A stretch of 64,000 nt of DNA from Trichocoleus sp. (GTDB lineage Bacteria > Cyanobacteriota > Cyanobacteriia > Elainellales > Elainellaceae): assembly GCA_036702865.1 (NCBI GenBank), contig DATNQD010000071.1, positions 186,001-250,000 on the forward strand. Reading direction: 5' to 3'. Under the pieces are notes generated by a model. The model was not told the DNA's origin. It did not search any database and saw nothing but the letters and a program-made list of their open reading frames with translations. Every line of letters begins with the position of its first letter. The stretch's first letter is position 1. Below, piece by piece: positions 37,252 to 45,867 of this stretch. A program made the position numbers and the translations under genes.

Positions 37252-37661
37252 TCGAGAAAACCCTTTCGTCTTTTATTGGATTAACTCAATGTGTTTTGAG
37301 GAGAGCTTTTGAAAGTTTCTCGCCAAGAGGACGGTAAGCTGTTCAACACTTTCCCTCTACACATCCGTTAATCTATAGGCTTAACTGGGAAATAACAGGG
37401 TGCTTGAGAGACTGGCGTCAAGAGCACTCGGCTTTCAGTAATTACACTAATAAAATAAAACAGGTTGTGTAAAAAATCAGTGAACGGGCACTGCGTTCCG
37501 ATGAATTCTTGAGGAGAAACAGGAACATTTCATTTCGAATGAATTGCGCTAGACAGAGCGATCGCCCCTCCAGTAACCAGTTCGGCTGCCAAAACCCAGC
37601 TACGGCTTACCTTATACCCTATCCCCCCAAGCATGTCTCGATCGCCTTCGTCAGAGCAATT
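37252..37661. other. Intergenic region, no gene recognised
   Basis: About 410 bp. No frame with a good start and no tRNA- or terminator-like structure of note; it should carry the promoter of the gene at 36841-37251. Confidence 0.4.
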
Positions 37662-38525
37662 TCATGCTCGCTGTGTACTATTTAAAAAAGAAATAACCGT
37701 CTGATTGAACGCCTCAGGCTCTACCAGAAAGCACCAGTGATTCCCAGGCACAGAGACGATTTGCAGATTTTTGAGAAACCTTTTGTAAGGATTGATTTGG
37801 ATAGTTGTGCGGTTCAGTCCTTTGGTGGGGAGAACCAGCAGCGTTGGTCGATCGATCGCTTCTGTCAGTCCAGAAACGCGCAGGATGTCCTCAAAGACTT
37901 CGTTGCGGGCTTGCACCACAAATTTGCTGCTCCAGGTTCCATCGGCTTGCTGTGCCATTGATGAGCGAAAGACGGCTTGCTGAAACGGGCTCCAACCGCG
38001 ATACTGCTTCAACTGCTGCGCTAACTGCTCGGCAGCTTCATAGGTTTCAAAAGAGCGCATCACTTGCAAAAAAGGTAAAAATTGATACAGTAATGGAAAA
38101 GTCAACCGCATCCAACCTGGCAGTTGATTGACAAAAAATGGATCAACCAGAACAAGGCTGCGAAAGCGATCGGGCTGCTGCGTTGCCCAGGCAAGTGCCA
38201 GCTTACTTGACCAGGAATGCGACACTACATGCGCCGATGACCAGCCCAAATGCTGCATCAAAGCTTCTAAATCAGCAATGATATCTTGACAAGAATAGCC
38301 GCTCTGAGGTTTGCTGCTGTCGCCATGTCCGCGCAGATCTGGAGCAATGCAGTGAAATCGATCGCTACTTGCTTCGGCAAATTTACTCCACACCATCCCC
38401 TGATCTGCTAATCCATGCAGTAGCAAAAGCGGTTCGCCACCCGAATGCCATTCCAGATAGGATAATTGAACGGTTGGCAGATCAATTTGGTGACGAGTTG
38501 CGCCAGCAGGTAGAAGCGATGACAT
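37662..38525 (-). CDS. Alpha/beta hydrolase
   Basis: 287 aa. The fold is evident: LLLLHGLADQGMVWSKF (oxyanion-region motif), APDLRGHGDSSKP, a nucleophile elbow SHSWSS with Ser as nucleophile, and a C-terminal GNHWCF catalytic His. The elbow is an unusual SxSxS instead of the common GxSxG. Substrate unknown. It diverges from mug by about 90 bp. Confidence 0.85.
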   Translation of the reverse strand: MSSLLPAGATRHQIDLPTVQLSYLEWHSGGEPLLLLHGLADQGMVWSKFAEASSDRFHCIAPDLRGHGDSSKPQSGYSCQDIIADLEALMQHLGWSSAHVVSHSWSSKLALAWATQQPDRFRSLVLVDPFFVNQLPGWMRLTFPLLYQFLPFLQVMRSFETYEAAEQLAQQLKQYRGWSPFQQAVFRSSMAQQADGTWSSKFVVQARNEVFEDILRVSGLTEAIDRPTLLVLPTKGLNRTTIQINPYKRFLKNLQIVSVPGNHWCFLVEPEAFNQTVISFLNSTQRA

Positions 38526-38614
38526 AACAAGAATAAACGTTAAAAATCACTCAGAGGATGAAACCTTCAGCATCCTATCACTGAGATGGTCAAGATTAAG
38601 GATGTCTCGAATCA

Positions 38615-39184
38615 ATGAATTTTGCAGTGAACAGCCCATACAAACCAACGAAAGCAGAAATTCAAGCTTGCGTTAACAAAACGGTTGATGATATCATCGC
38701 TGCCCATCTCAAGATCTTGTTTTGCGGCATTAACCCCAGTTTGTACAGTGCTGCGGTAGGACATCATTTTGCTCGTCCAGGTAATCGATTCTGGAAAACG
38801 CTTCATGGTGCAGGGTTTACCGATCGCCTCTTTGCTCCATCCGAAGATCAAACCTTGACCCAACTGGGGTATGGCATCACCAATATTGTCGATCGGGCAA
38901 CGGCAACTGCTGATCAACTAGCACCAGAAGAACTGGTTTTAGGCCAGCAAGCATTAGCCGCCAAAGTGCAGCAATACCGACCCCAAGTGTTAGCCATTTT
39001 AGGCGTGAGCGCCTACCGCACTGCGTTTAAACAACCAAAAGCGATCGTCGGACAACAGCCAAATTCTTTTCACGGCGCGATGCTCTGGGTGTTGCCTAAT
39101 CCGAGCGGATTAAATGCTCATTATCAGCTTGCCGATTTGCAGCGCGTTTATGGGGAACTGCGATCGTTTGTTTTGTCTGAGTGA
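38615..39184 (+). CDS. mug: G/U mismatch-specific DNA glycosylase (Mug/TDG family)
   Basis: 189 aa. The catalytic-loop motif GINPSLYSA (Asn40) corresponds to the GINPGL motif of Mug, and NPSGLNAHY matches the intercalating NPSGL loop. HHFARPGNRFWKTLHGAGF is also typical. It excises uracil or thymine mispaired with guanine in base-excision repair. It lies 9 bp upstream of the next gene, so the two are probably co-transcribed. Confidence 0.88.
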   Translation: MNFAVNSPYKPTKAEIQACVNKTVDDIIAAHLKILFCGINPSLYSAAVGHHFARPGNRFWKTLHGAGFTDRLFAPSEDQTLTQLGYGITNIVDRATATADQLAPEELVLGQQALAAKVQQYRPQVLAILGVSAYRTAFKQPKAIVGQQPNSFHGAMLWVLPNPSGLNAHYQLADLQRVYGELRSFVLSE

Positions 39185-39192
39185 GGCACTGA

Positions 39193-39669
39193 ATGTCTTG
39201 GGAGAGAAGCGATCGGCTTATGATAAAGAGTGATTTTCGATCGCAGGCTGTTATGCAATTTGGACCTGGTTTGCTGCCCACCTTTCTCTACTATTTCACT
39301 GGAACGGCTGTCATTCTGTCATTTGTAACGCTGAAGGCACTGCATATCGGCATAGATACAGGCATCCCTCAAGAGGTTGGGGCGATCGGCGGGTTACTGG
39401 CTGGTGTCCTCGGTTCCTATTTCAACCGTACCCTGTCTTTTTCAGTACCAATTCAGGGCAAGAAGAAATTTCGCAACCAGCTAGAAACGATCTTGAGCCA
39501 AATGGGTTATCAGCAAACAGGAGAGGAAGAAGGCGTTTTGATCTTTGAGCGATCGGCTTCCAGCGGCTTCTTCTCTGGGAGAGTGTTTGTGCAAATTGAA
39601 GGCGACATGATGACAATCGCCAGTCGCGCCAGCACCGTCCGCCGGATCAAAAAGGCGATCGAAGCATAG
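39193..39669 (+). CDS. Conserved cyanobacterial membrane-anchored protein
   Basis: 158 aa. GAGG lies 6 nt before the ATG at 39193; homologues as I recall begin near MQFGPGLLPTFLYYF (ATG 39253). One or two membrane helices (FLYYFTGTAVILSFVTLKAL and VGAIGGLLAGVLGSYF) precede a cytoplasmic alpha/beta domain (LETILSQMGYQQTGEEEG, FVQIEGDMMTIASRA). The function is unknown. It follows mug by 8 bp. Confidence 0.7.
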   Translation: MSWERSDRLMIKSDFRSQAVMQFGPGLLPTFLYYFTGTAVILSFVTLKALHIGIDTGIPQEVGAIGGLLAGVLGSYFNRTLSFSVPIQGKKKFRNQLETILSQMGYQQTGEEEGVLIFERSASSGFFSGRVFVQIEGDMMTIASRASTVRRIKKAIEA

Positions 39670-40293
39670 CTAAAAAACTTGGCTGGTAACGGGTGTTCTC
39701 AAAGGTTCTGCCAGCGTTGCGGCAACGGCTTTGATCGCTCTAGGATCTGTTACCATCCAAGCGTGAGCCGGAACCCAGACCTGGAGATCTTTTCCGACCG
39801 GAATTTGAGAACTTTTAGCAGGCAGAATCATGGCATCCCAGGGCGTCCAGATTGAGGTGAAGTTGATCTGCTCAAGCATCTGCATATCCTGGTTGAGGTC
39901 GTTCAAAAACAGGCTTTTGGGGCACATCTGATTACCGCCCTTGTTGCTACGAATATAGGCAGTCAATGTACCGCAATGAGGCGAAGCAATGGTGATGAAT
40001 CGCTGCACTCGCTTGATTCCACCCAACCGCTGCACATAATAGCGACTAACAATGCCCCCCATACTAAACCCAACCAGATCGATCGGCCGATCGGGTGCAA
40101 AGGTCGCCTCCACATAGTCCGCCACCTGTTTTGCCAGAACATCTAGCCCTGAACTTCCATTATTTGGGTATAAATCGAGTCCATGGGTTTCCCAGCCTCG
40201 CTGCTCTAGATAAGGCATCATCCGCCAAAAAATGGCATGGGTATCGTCAATTCCATGAATCAAGACAACGGGATTCCGGGAGTGTGGTTGCAT
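39670..40293 (-). CDS. Lipase-like alpha/beta hydrolase
   Basis: 207 aa from ATG 40293 (MQPHSRNPVVLIHGIDD). The oxyanion motif VVLIHGIDDTHAIFW and nucleophile elbow GFSMGG (Ser77) are those of class 2 (triacylglycerol) lipases, with a conserved ASPHCGT. The catalytic His would be in PAHAWMVTD. No signal peptide is seen, so it is probably cytoplasmic. It converges with the preceding gene so that the stops abut. Confidence 0.82.
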   Translation of the reverse strand: MQPHSRNPVVLIHGIDDTHAIFWRMMPYLEQRGWETHGLDLYPNNGSSGLDVLAKQVADYVEATFAPDRPIDLVGFSMGGIVSRYYVQRLGGIKRVQRFITIASPHCGTLTAYIRSNKGGNQMCPKSLFLNDLNQDMQMLEQINFTSIWTPWDAMILPAKSSQIPVGKDLQVWVPAHAWMVTDPRAIKAVAATLAEPLRTPVTSQVF

Positions 40294-40497
40294 GGTGAGG
40301 AGAGGAGTCAAAAGTCAGGGGTGAGCGAGTCGGTGAGATAAATGATGAGTGAAGGGGATGGCTCGTTTGAGCTGTGAATATCGCCGTAATTCCAGAATAA
40401 AATCGATCGCTGCTTTTGATATCCAGAACTGGACAGTATTGAACGCTGGCTTAAGGTAGGGCAATTTCTCAGCTTGCACAAACCTGTCCTCTATCTC

Positions 40498-41967
40498 TTA
40501 ATCCCTCTTAGTTCCCAGTTCTTGCACGACCATCTTCTCTAAGGCCTGCTGCAAGTCTTGCGTTAACGTTGCCACTGCCTGACGACGATTTGTTTGATAA
40601 TCTGCCCATCGATCGCTGACAGACATGGGTTGCCCGATCGTCATTTGGACTTTTTGTGTCCCCAGGTGAGGGCGTGGGAAGGGTACTTTTCCTTTGAGGC
40701 GGGTGACAGTATCCCAGAGGAGGAGCAGGGTTTCTGCAAAGCGATCGGCAGTCGGTTTTTCAATCACATAGCGTCCGGTGACGCTGACGAAGCTCTCGAC
40801 TAAACGCATGTGCCACAGTCGCAAATCCGATTCTTCAGCGATGCGATCGGCTAGACCACGTTCGACAGGCGGCAGGGCTTCAATCTGTTTGATATCTTCG
40901 CGATAAATCCAGTCCCATCCAGCTTGCTCCAGGCGGCGACAGCGATCGGTCAAGGTGCCTTTGGGGGCAATTTTGAAAAACTCTTCTGCAACAGCTAGGG
41001 CAGTGTTGAGCAAGGTTTGCAAGCGGATGGCTAAGCGGGTATTGGCAGCAAGGGAAGGCTGACTGACGTCAGGCATCGGAATCGTTGCTTCTGCCATTTC
41101 CAGAGTGGGTGGAGCTGTTAAACTGCGGTGATAGAACTTGATGTAGAACTGCTCCATTTGGGTTAGCAGATGCGCTCCTAAACGAAATAGCCGCTTGTAG
41201 AGCCGGGTTTGGGCGGGTGTTAGTTCAGCATCTTCAGGCAGCGTGATTTCTGCTAATCCGGATTCACCGGAGATGCCACTATCGGCTTCAAGTTCACTCA
41301 ACAACTGTTCGATCGCTTCCCAGGGTTCAGACACATAGTAATACTGAATGCCGATCGGCAAAAGCATCACCTGCTCCGATCGTCCGGCTTTCTGCAAATC
41401 CTCTATGCACCAAAAGCCAAACTGCGCGATCCCCGGTTCGATCGGGCTAACAATCTCGCTATGTCCGTTGGTTGCGCCTTCTGGAGCCGCAGTCATGGGG
41501 AACCGACCAGAGGCAAACAGTTCGCGGATCGATCGCAGTGCCATCAAATCCACTTTGCCGCGCCGAATCGGAATACCCCCTAAACGCGGATAAAGCCAGG
41601 TGACAATTTCGCCTGCCCAGATGGGAATGCCCCGATCGTAAATGAAGTGCGAGTGGACAGGAAGCTGTAGCCTGGTACCGAGATGCTTTGCTGCTTCAGG
41701 CACATTGCGCGACAGCAGATGAAACATACAGAGTGGATCATTGGCGGAGGGATGCCGAAATGCCATCATCAAGCGGATTTTGCCTGTCTGAAACTGCTGG
41801 AATAAATCCACTAAAACTTCAGGGTTACTGACCTGAAGATCGACAATTTTCTCGCGCCAGCGCATCCATTGAGGGATAAACAAACGAGTTGTTTGATAAA
41901 CCAGCGGATCAAACTTGGGTGGCAGAAACTCCAGTGGCGGTTGAGCCTGAATTGTTGGACTTGCCAA
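40498..41967 (-). CDS. PlsC-domain acyltransferase
   Basis: 489 aa. The acyltransferase motif HPSAND (residues 72-77) is the HxxxxD box, followed by GGIPIRRGKVD and APEGATNGHSE, the acyl-acceptor-binding motifs. The C-terminal half is helical without a named domain. It probably acylates lysophosphatidate or a related lipid on the plasma or thylakoid membrane. It is longer than standard PlsC, so the extra domain may confer specificity. Confidence 0.75.
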   Translation of the reverse strand: MASPTIQAQPPLEFLPPKFDPLVYQTTRLFIPQWMRWREKIVDLQVSNPEVLVDLFQQFQTGKIRLMMAFRHPSANDPLCMFHLLSRNVPEAAKHLGTRLQLPVHSHFIYDRGIPIWAGEIVTWLYPRLGGIPIRRGKVDLMALRSIRELFASGRFPMTAAPEGATNGHSEIVSPIEPGIAQFGFWCIEDLQKAGRSEQVMLLPIGIQYYYVSEPWEAIEQLLSELEADSGISGESGLAEITLPEDAELTPAQTRLYKRLFRLGAHLLTQMEQFYIKFYHRSLTAPPTLEMAEATIPMPDVSQPSLAANTRLAIRLQTLLNTALAVAEEFFKIAPKGTLTDRCRRLEQAGWDWIYREDIKQIEALPPVERGLADRIAEESDLRLWHMRLVESFVSVTGRYVIEKPTADRFAETLLLLWDTVTRLKGKVPFPRPHLGTQKVQMTIGQPMSVSDRWADYQTNRRQAVATLTQDLQQALEKMVVQELGTKRD

Positions 41968-42179
41968 GGTTAGGTTCTCCTGATCGGGCAGCAGTCAGCA
42001 TTCCCAAACCGACGATCGCTCAGGTTCAAGATGCTGAAATCAGGGTAGCGCATTGGCATTGGCTCCGACCGATTATCTTTCTGTGCCTTGTCTGCACACC
42101 GGCTGTAGACCGACCGTCTGAATATCTAAACTCTCTGAATACTTAACAAGAACGCCTGATGCTTCTGGTGATTTATCTT

Positions 42180-43889
42180 CTAGTGATTAATAGACAAAGA
42201 TGGCAGATTGCCGCGCCAGAGTTGCGCTAGATTCTTCGCAGGCATGGTGAGATATAAAACGTCGCCTGATTGCAGCGTCACATCCAATAAGTTCCAACCG
42301 TGCATTTTGCAGGTTCCGGTTTCCAGATAGAGAGGGACACAATCTGAGTCGATCGCAATATCCTTAACGCGCTTGTTGCAGAAAGCATGCGCTGGTGTAA
42401 TCATCGTTGCCACTGCCACCCACAAAATATCTGCCGTCATGCCATTGCCGAGAATCCTGCCCCCCAACGCTGCTGCAGCAAATGAGGGAGCCGCCAGATC
42501 TGCTGGACTCAGGACTGCCTCAAACTCAAAGACCTGCTGCGCTAATGGGGCAAACTGTGGATTTTCGCTTCGCACAATGACTGGTAGCTTCGGAGCTATC
42601 CCCTTTGCAGTCAGGGCAATTTCTAAATTCACTGCATCATCACTGGTGACTGCAATCAGAGCCGCCGCTCTAGAAATATGCGCTGCTTGCAGGGTTGCCG
42701 CCAGGTTAGCATCACCTTGAATTACTGGAACCTTCATCGATCGCGCCAGATTCAGAAAGCGATTATTGGGGTCACGTTCCACCACCACCGTTTCACAACC
42801 GTTCGATCGCAGTTGGTTCAGTGTCTGAATGCCAATTCCGCCCAGCCCACAAATAATATAGTGATTGCGGTGCGGAATCCGGGCGCTATTCCAAAGCTGC
42901 TGTAATCGCGTTCCTAAAATCAAATCATTCAACAGCGCATAAAAGATGCCAATTACGGCTGCCCCAACCAGCATCATGATGACTGTGAACAGTTTGATAT
43001 CGGCTGGCGCTTGCTCAACAACGCCTTCATTGCCGCCTGCCCCGGTCACTAGCCCCACTGAGAAATAGAGGGCATCAATGATCGAGGTATGAAAATTGGC
43101 AGCCGTGTAGATCAGCGTTGGAACTAGAATTGTGGCTAACAGCGCGATCGTCACTATCAGCGTCGGACCGATATGCTGCTGGAAATAGCGCAATCCCGTT
43201 AAAACTTCCAGAAATCGCTGTCTCACGGTGCGTCGCACTTTCTGCTTTTGGGGCTGTGCCGCAATAATCAGCCGATCGCCAACCTGTAAATGTTTGCCGC
43301 AAACCACTGCCGACACCAGGTTCATCTGGCTCTGACCCGGCAAATAGTAAATCATCATCCTTGCCCGCTCATCCCATAATTCGCTCAGCCGCCTACCGCG
43401 CCAGGGATGATCTTCGTGGATATATTCTTCTCGAATAGGCCAAGTCTGATCAAACAATTGCAGTTGCCCGATCGCCCGACTGCCCAACGCCGCAAAAGCA
43501 AACACCGGAGCCGTTAGAGCTGCCACACTCATTGACACATGATCTGGCAAAGTTTGATCAAGCCGATCGCCCAGGCTGTTGTTGAATAAGCGATTGATGA
43601 TCCGGATATGCGGATTGAGAACTCGCGCCTGCATCAGAATTGAGAGATTTTGAGCGTCATCGCTAATTGCCAAAACCAGCGTTTCTGCCTCTCGAATGCC
43701 TGCGGCTAATAGGGTTGAAGCTGCCCAGGGTTCACCAATAATGAATTCATCCGATCGTTCAATTTCATTTTTCAAAGGCTGATGATGAATCCCAGTTACC
43801 TTTGCTCCCTGTCGCTGCAGCAGCCGAAACACCTGATATCCGGTGCCGCTTAACCCACAGACAATAATTCGTGGCATCGTTTGAGACAT
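42180..43889 (-). CDS. Two-RCK (TrkA-N) potassium-channel-like protein with atypical filter
   Basis: 569 aa. An N-terminal RCK domain (Rossmann motif VCGLSGTGYQVF, about 10-140) is followed by a RCK-C-like part, a membrane pore (about 240-325) and a second RCK domain (ICGLGGIGIQTL, about 346-480) with C-terminal subdomain. The pore helix reads DALYFSVGLVTGAGGNE; the TxGYG filter is replaced by TGAGG (282-286). The RCK-pore-RCK order resembles GsuK-type channels. It may gate K+ or another ion, and the ion specificity is uncertain. Confidence 0.75.
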   Translation of the reverse strand: MSQTMPRIIVCGLSGTGYQVFRLLQRQGAKVTGIHHQPLKNEIERSDEFIIGEPWAASTLLAAGIREAETLVLAISDDAQNLSILMQARVLNPHIRIINRLFNNSLGDRLDQTLPDHVSMSVAALTAPVFAFAALGSRAIGQLQLFDQTWPIREEYIHEDHPWRGRRLSELWDERARMMIYYLPGQSQMNLVSAVVCGKHLQVGDRLIIAAQPQKQKVRRTVRQRFLEVLTGLRYFQQHIGPTLIVTIALLATILVPTLIYTAANFHTSIIDALYFSVGLVTGAGGNEGVVEQAPADIKLFTVIMMLVGAAVIGIFYALLNDLILGTRLQQLWNSARIPHRNHYIICGLGGIGIQTLNQLRSNGCETVVVERDPNNRFLNLARSMKVPVIQGDANLAATLQAAHISRAAALIAVTSDDAVNLEIALTAKGIAPKLPVIVRSENPQFAPLAQQVFEFEAVLSPADLAAPSFAAAALGGRILGNGMTADILWVAVATMITPAHAFCNKRVKDIAIDSDCVPLYLETGTCKMHGWNLLDVTLQSGDVLYLTMPAKNLAQLWRGNLPSLSINH

Positions 43890-43922
43890 AGCTTAAGGCA
43901 TCGCTGAGGCAGGGTTAACAGA

Positions 43923-43946
43923 ATCGAACCAATCATCGAACCAATC
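43923..43946. repeat. Perfect 12-bp tandem repeat
   Basis: ATCGAACCAATC occurs twice without spacing just upstream of the channel gene start (43889, minus strand). It could be slippage or a paired operator. Confidence 0.5.
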
Positions 43947-44134
43947 AGGCTTGCGGCTTCATCTCCGTTGATCAAGCTGGTCATAAAGCTGAGAGTAAAG
44001 CCGATATTCCCCATTCTCAAGATTGCTTGGCTTCAGGACTGTAGCCGATCGTACAGGTAACAAAAGTTTGGGGAGAGCGAGTTAGGGCGATCGAGTCTGG
44101 GGAACACTAGGAAAAACCTCGTCCTTATATCCCT

Positions 44135-44488
44135 ATGCGCCGAAATCTTGCCAAAGGTCGGATTCAGCCAAAAGTCAGTACAATGCCCCGCCAACAGTCT
44201 GAAGCGGCTGCATTTTTGGATATTTATAAGCTGGTCATTGAAAAGAAACGGCTCCAGCAAGAACTAGACAGTATGGAGCAGCGGCGTCAGCAAATTCTCA
44301 CCCGTCTGGAAGTCCTGAATCGCCAAGTTGCGACTTTAGAAGACTCTGCCCATCAAATGCGCGATCAAACCGATACCCCAACGGCTCTAACTGCTCCTAC
44401 CATTGCACCACGCCGCACCAGACCCGCCGCAAAACCACGCTCAACGCCAGAAGGCGAAACCTTCGAGACATTTTTCTTAGACTACTAA
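44135..44488 (+). CDS. Small coiled-coil protein of unknown function
   Basis: 117 aa. A basic N-terminus, then a coiled-coil helix (about 30-85: IYKLVIEKKRLQQELDSMEQ), then a Thr/Ala/Pro/Arg-rich tail ending FETFFLDY. The composition and size recall gas-vesicle-associated GvpV-like or other small coiled-coil proteins, but no gvp gene is in the window, so no function is given. An internal ATG at 44183 is an alternative start. It precedes the HD gene by 83 bp on the same strand. Confidence 0.55.
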   Translation: MRRNLAKGRIQPKVSTMPRQQSEAAAFLDIYKLVIEKKRLQQELDSMEQRRQQILTRLEVLNRQVATLEDSAHQMRDQTDTPTALTAPTIAPRRTRPAAKPRSTPEGETFETFFLDY

Positions 44489-44571
44489 ATGACAACCAGA
44501 CGACAATGCTTTCCTGGTGAGTGAGTCAGGCTGCTAAACTTTGAACGTCTCACACCAGTTGCCTGTTCGAT

Positions 44572-45174
44572 ATGCACTTTGCCCAACCTCGGCTCGCCCA
44601 ACAGATCCAATTCATCCTCGAAATCGATCGCCTCAAACATATCCTGCGCCAAACTCTGTTGCTTGATGCATCACGTCAGGAAAACAGCGCCGAACATTCC
44701 TGGCATCTGGCAATCATGGCGATCGTGTTATCCGAATATGCGCCAGCAGGGGTTGATTTATGTCGGGCAATCAAAATGCTGCTGCTGCACGATCTGGTGG
44801 AAATCGACGCAGGTGATACTTTTTGCTATGACGTTCAGGGCAACCAAAATAAAGCCGAACGAGAACAGCTTGCTGCCGATCGCATTTTTGGACTGTTGCC
44901 CCCTGATCTAACCCACGAATTACGCGACCTCTGGGAAGAATTTGAGGCAGGCGAAACCGTCACTGCCCAATTTGCCATTGCGCTCGATCGCATCCAGCCT
45001 CTTCTCCACAACTGGCAAACCCAGGGCGGAACCTGGAAAAAGCACAATATTTCAGTCGATCTCGTTTATCAGCGAATGCAGCCAGTTGAAATTGGCGCGC
45101 CAGAACTTTGGGCAGCAGTGCAGCAAATCATGACTGAAAGTGTTGCCGCAGGCTATTTGAGCGATCGATCCTAG
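44572..45174 (+). CDS. HD-domain phosphohydrolase (HDDC2/YfbR-like)
   Basis: 200 aa. The HD metal site is intact: His42 in EHSWH, the H73-D74 pair in LLLHDLVEIDAGD, and a later Asp in ALDRIQPLL. Relatives dephosphorylate deoxynucleoside 5'-monophosphates with a divalent metal. The final 4 bp overlap antiparallel with the methyltransferase stop at 45171. Substrate is inferred only from the family. Confidence 0.82.
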   Translation: MHFAQPRLAQQIQFILEIDRLKHILRQTLLLDASRQENSAEHSWHLAIMAIVLSEYAPAGVDLCRAIKMLLLHDLVEIDAGDTFCYDVQGNQNKAEREQLAADRIFGLLPPDLTHELRDLWEEFEAGETVTAQFAIALDRIQPLLHNWQTQGGTWKKHNISVDLVYQRMQPVEIGAPELWAAVQQIMTESVAAGYLSDRS

Positions 45175-45851
45175 CGAAACAAGCGCATCATCTGATTTCC
45201 ACCTTTTTGTAGTTCATAACTCGTTGTCGTAATCTCGCTCTGAATTCCGTGAACTGCCAGCATTTCTCGCACCGGCTCCAGATGCGGTGACATCTGCAAA
45301 CTCAAGGTGAGCAAGGGGAAAATTCGGACTTCAGTGGTAACGCGACAGAGTTCCAAAATCGATTGCTGATGAAATTCGGCTGACAGCAAATCCGAGTAGA
45401 GAAACAGCAGATGCGAACAAAGCGCCAGATCAAATTCTCGATCGGCAAACGGTAATTCGGGGAGTGCCGCGAGGCGATAGCGTCCTGCTGTCAATCCTGG
45501 CTCATAGTCTGCCAAAAATTTGGTGAGCGCCTCTGTACGGTTTCGCCGCAAATCTTCCGGATCACGATGATAGCTCCAGACCCAATTTTGAGGCGTTGCC
45601 TCGACCTGAGCAATGATGTTATCGACCGTTTCCAAAAATCGTTGCTTGATTTCTGCCCCCGAAAACTGATAGATCGGGTCGATCGAAATCACCGAATATC
45701 CAGCCTGCGTCATCTCCGCATTAAAGCTTGCTGGACCATCGCCACAGCCCAAAATTCGCCCCTGACAATCTGCCTCTGTCAGGTCAAACATCAATTCATA
45801 TTCCTGCCGCGATCGACCGAACGGTACAATTTGGCCCAAATGCATACTCAT
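45171..45851 (-). CDS. SAM-dependent methyltransferase
   Basis: 226 aa. The Rossmann-type motif I ILGCGDGPASFNAEM lies at about 33-47 and motif II is SIDPIYQF; the later LPFADREFDLALCSH is the post-I acidic motif. The substrate is unknown. It lies only 16 bp downstream of the propeller-transglutaminase on the same strand, so it is very likely co-transcribed with it. A second in-frame ATG (MHL) at 45845 is an alternative start. Confidence 0.8.
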   Translation of the reverse strand: MSMHLGQIVPFGRSRQEYELMFDLTEADCQGRILGCGDGPASFNAEMTQAGYSVISIDPIYQFSGAEIKQRFLETVDNIIAQVEATPQNWVWSYHRDPEDLRRNRTEALTKFLADYEPGLTAGRYRLAALPELPFADREFDLALCSHLLFLYSDLLSAEFHQQSILELCRVTTEVRIFPLLTLSLQMSPHLEPVREMLAVHGIQSEITTTSYELQKGGNQMMRLFR

Positions 45852-45867
45852 TTGTCACCCCTGCTCC

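Noticed and set aside
44135-44488. Gas-vesicle protein GvpV
   Set aside because: Size and coiled coil are only suggestive and no gvp gene lies in the window.
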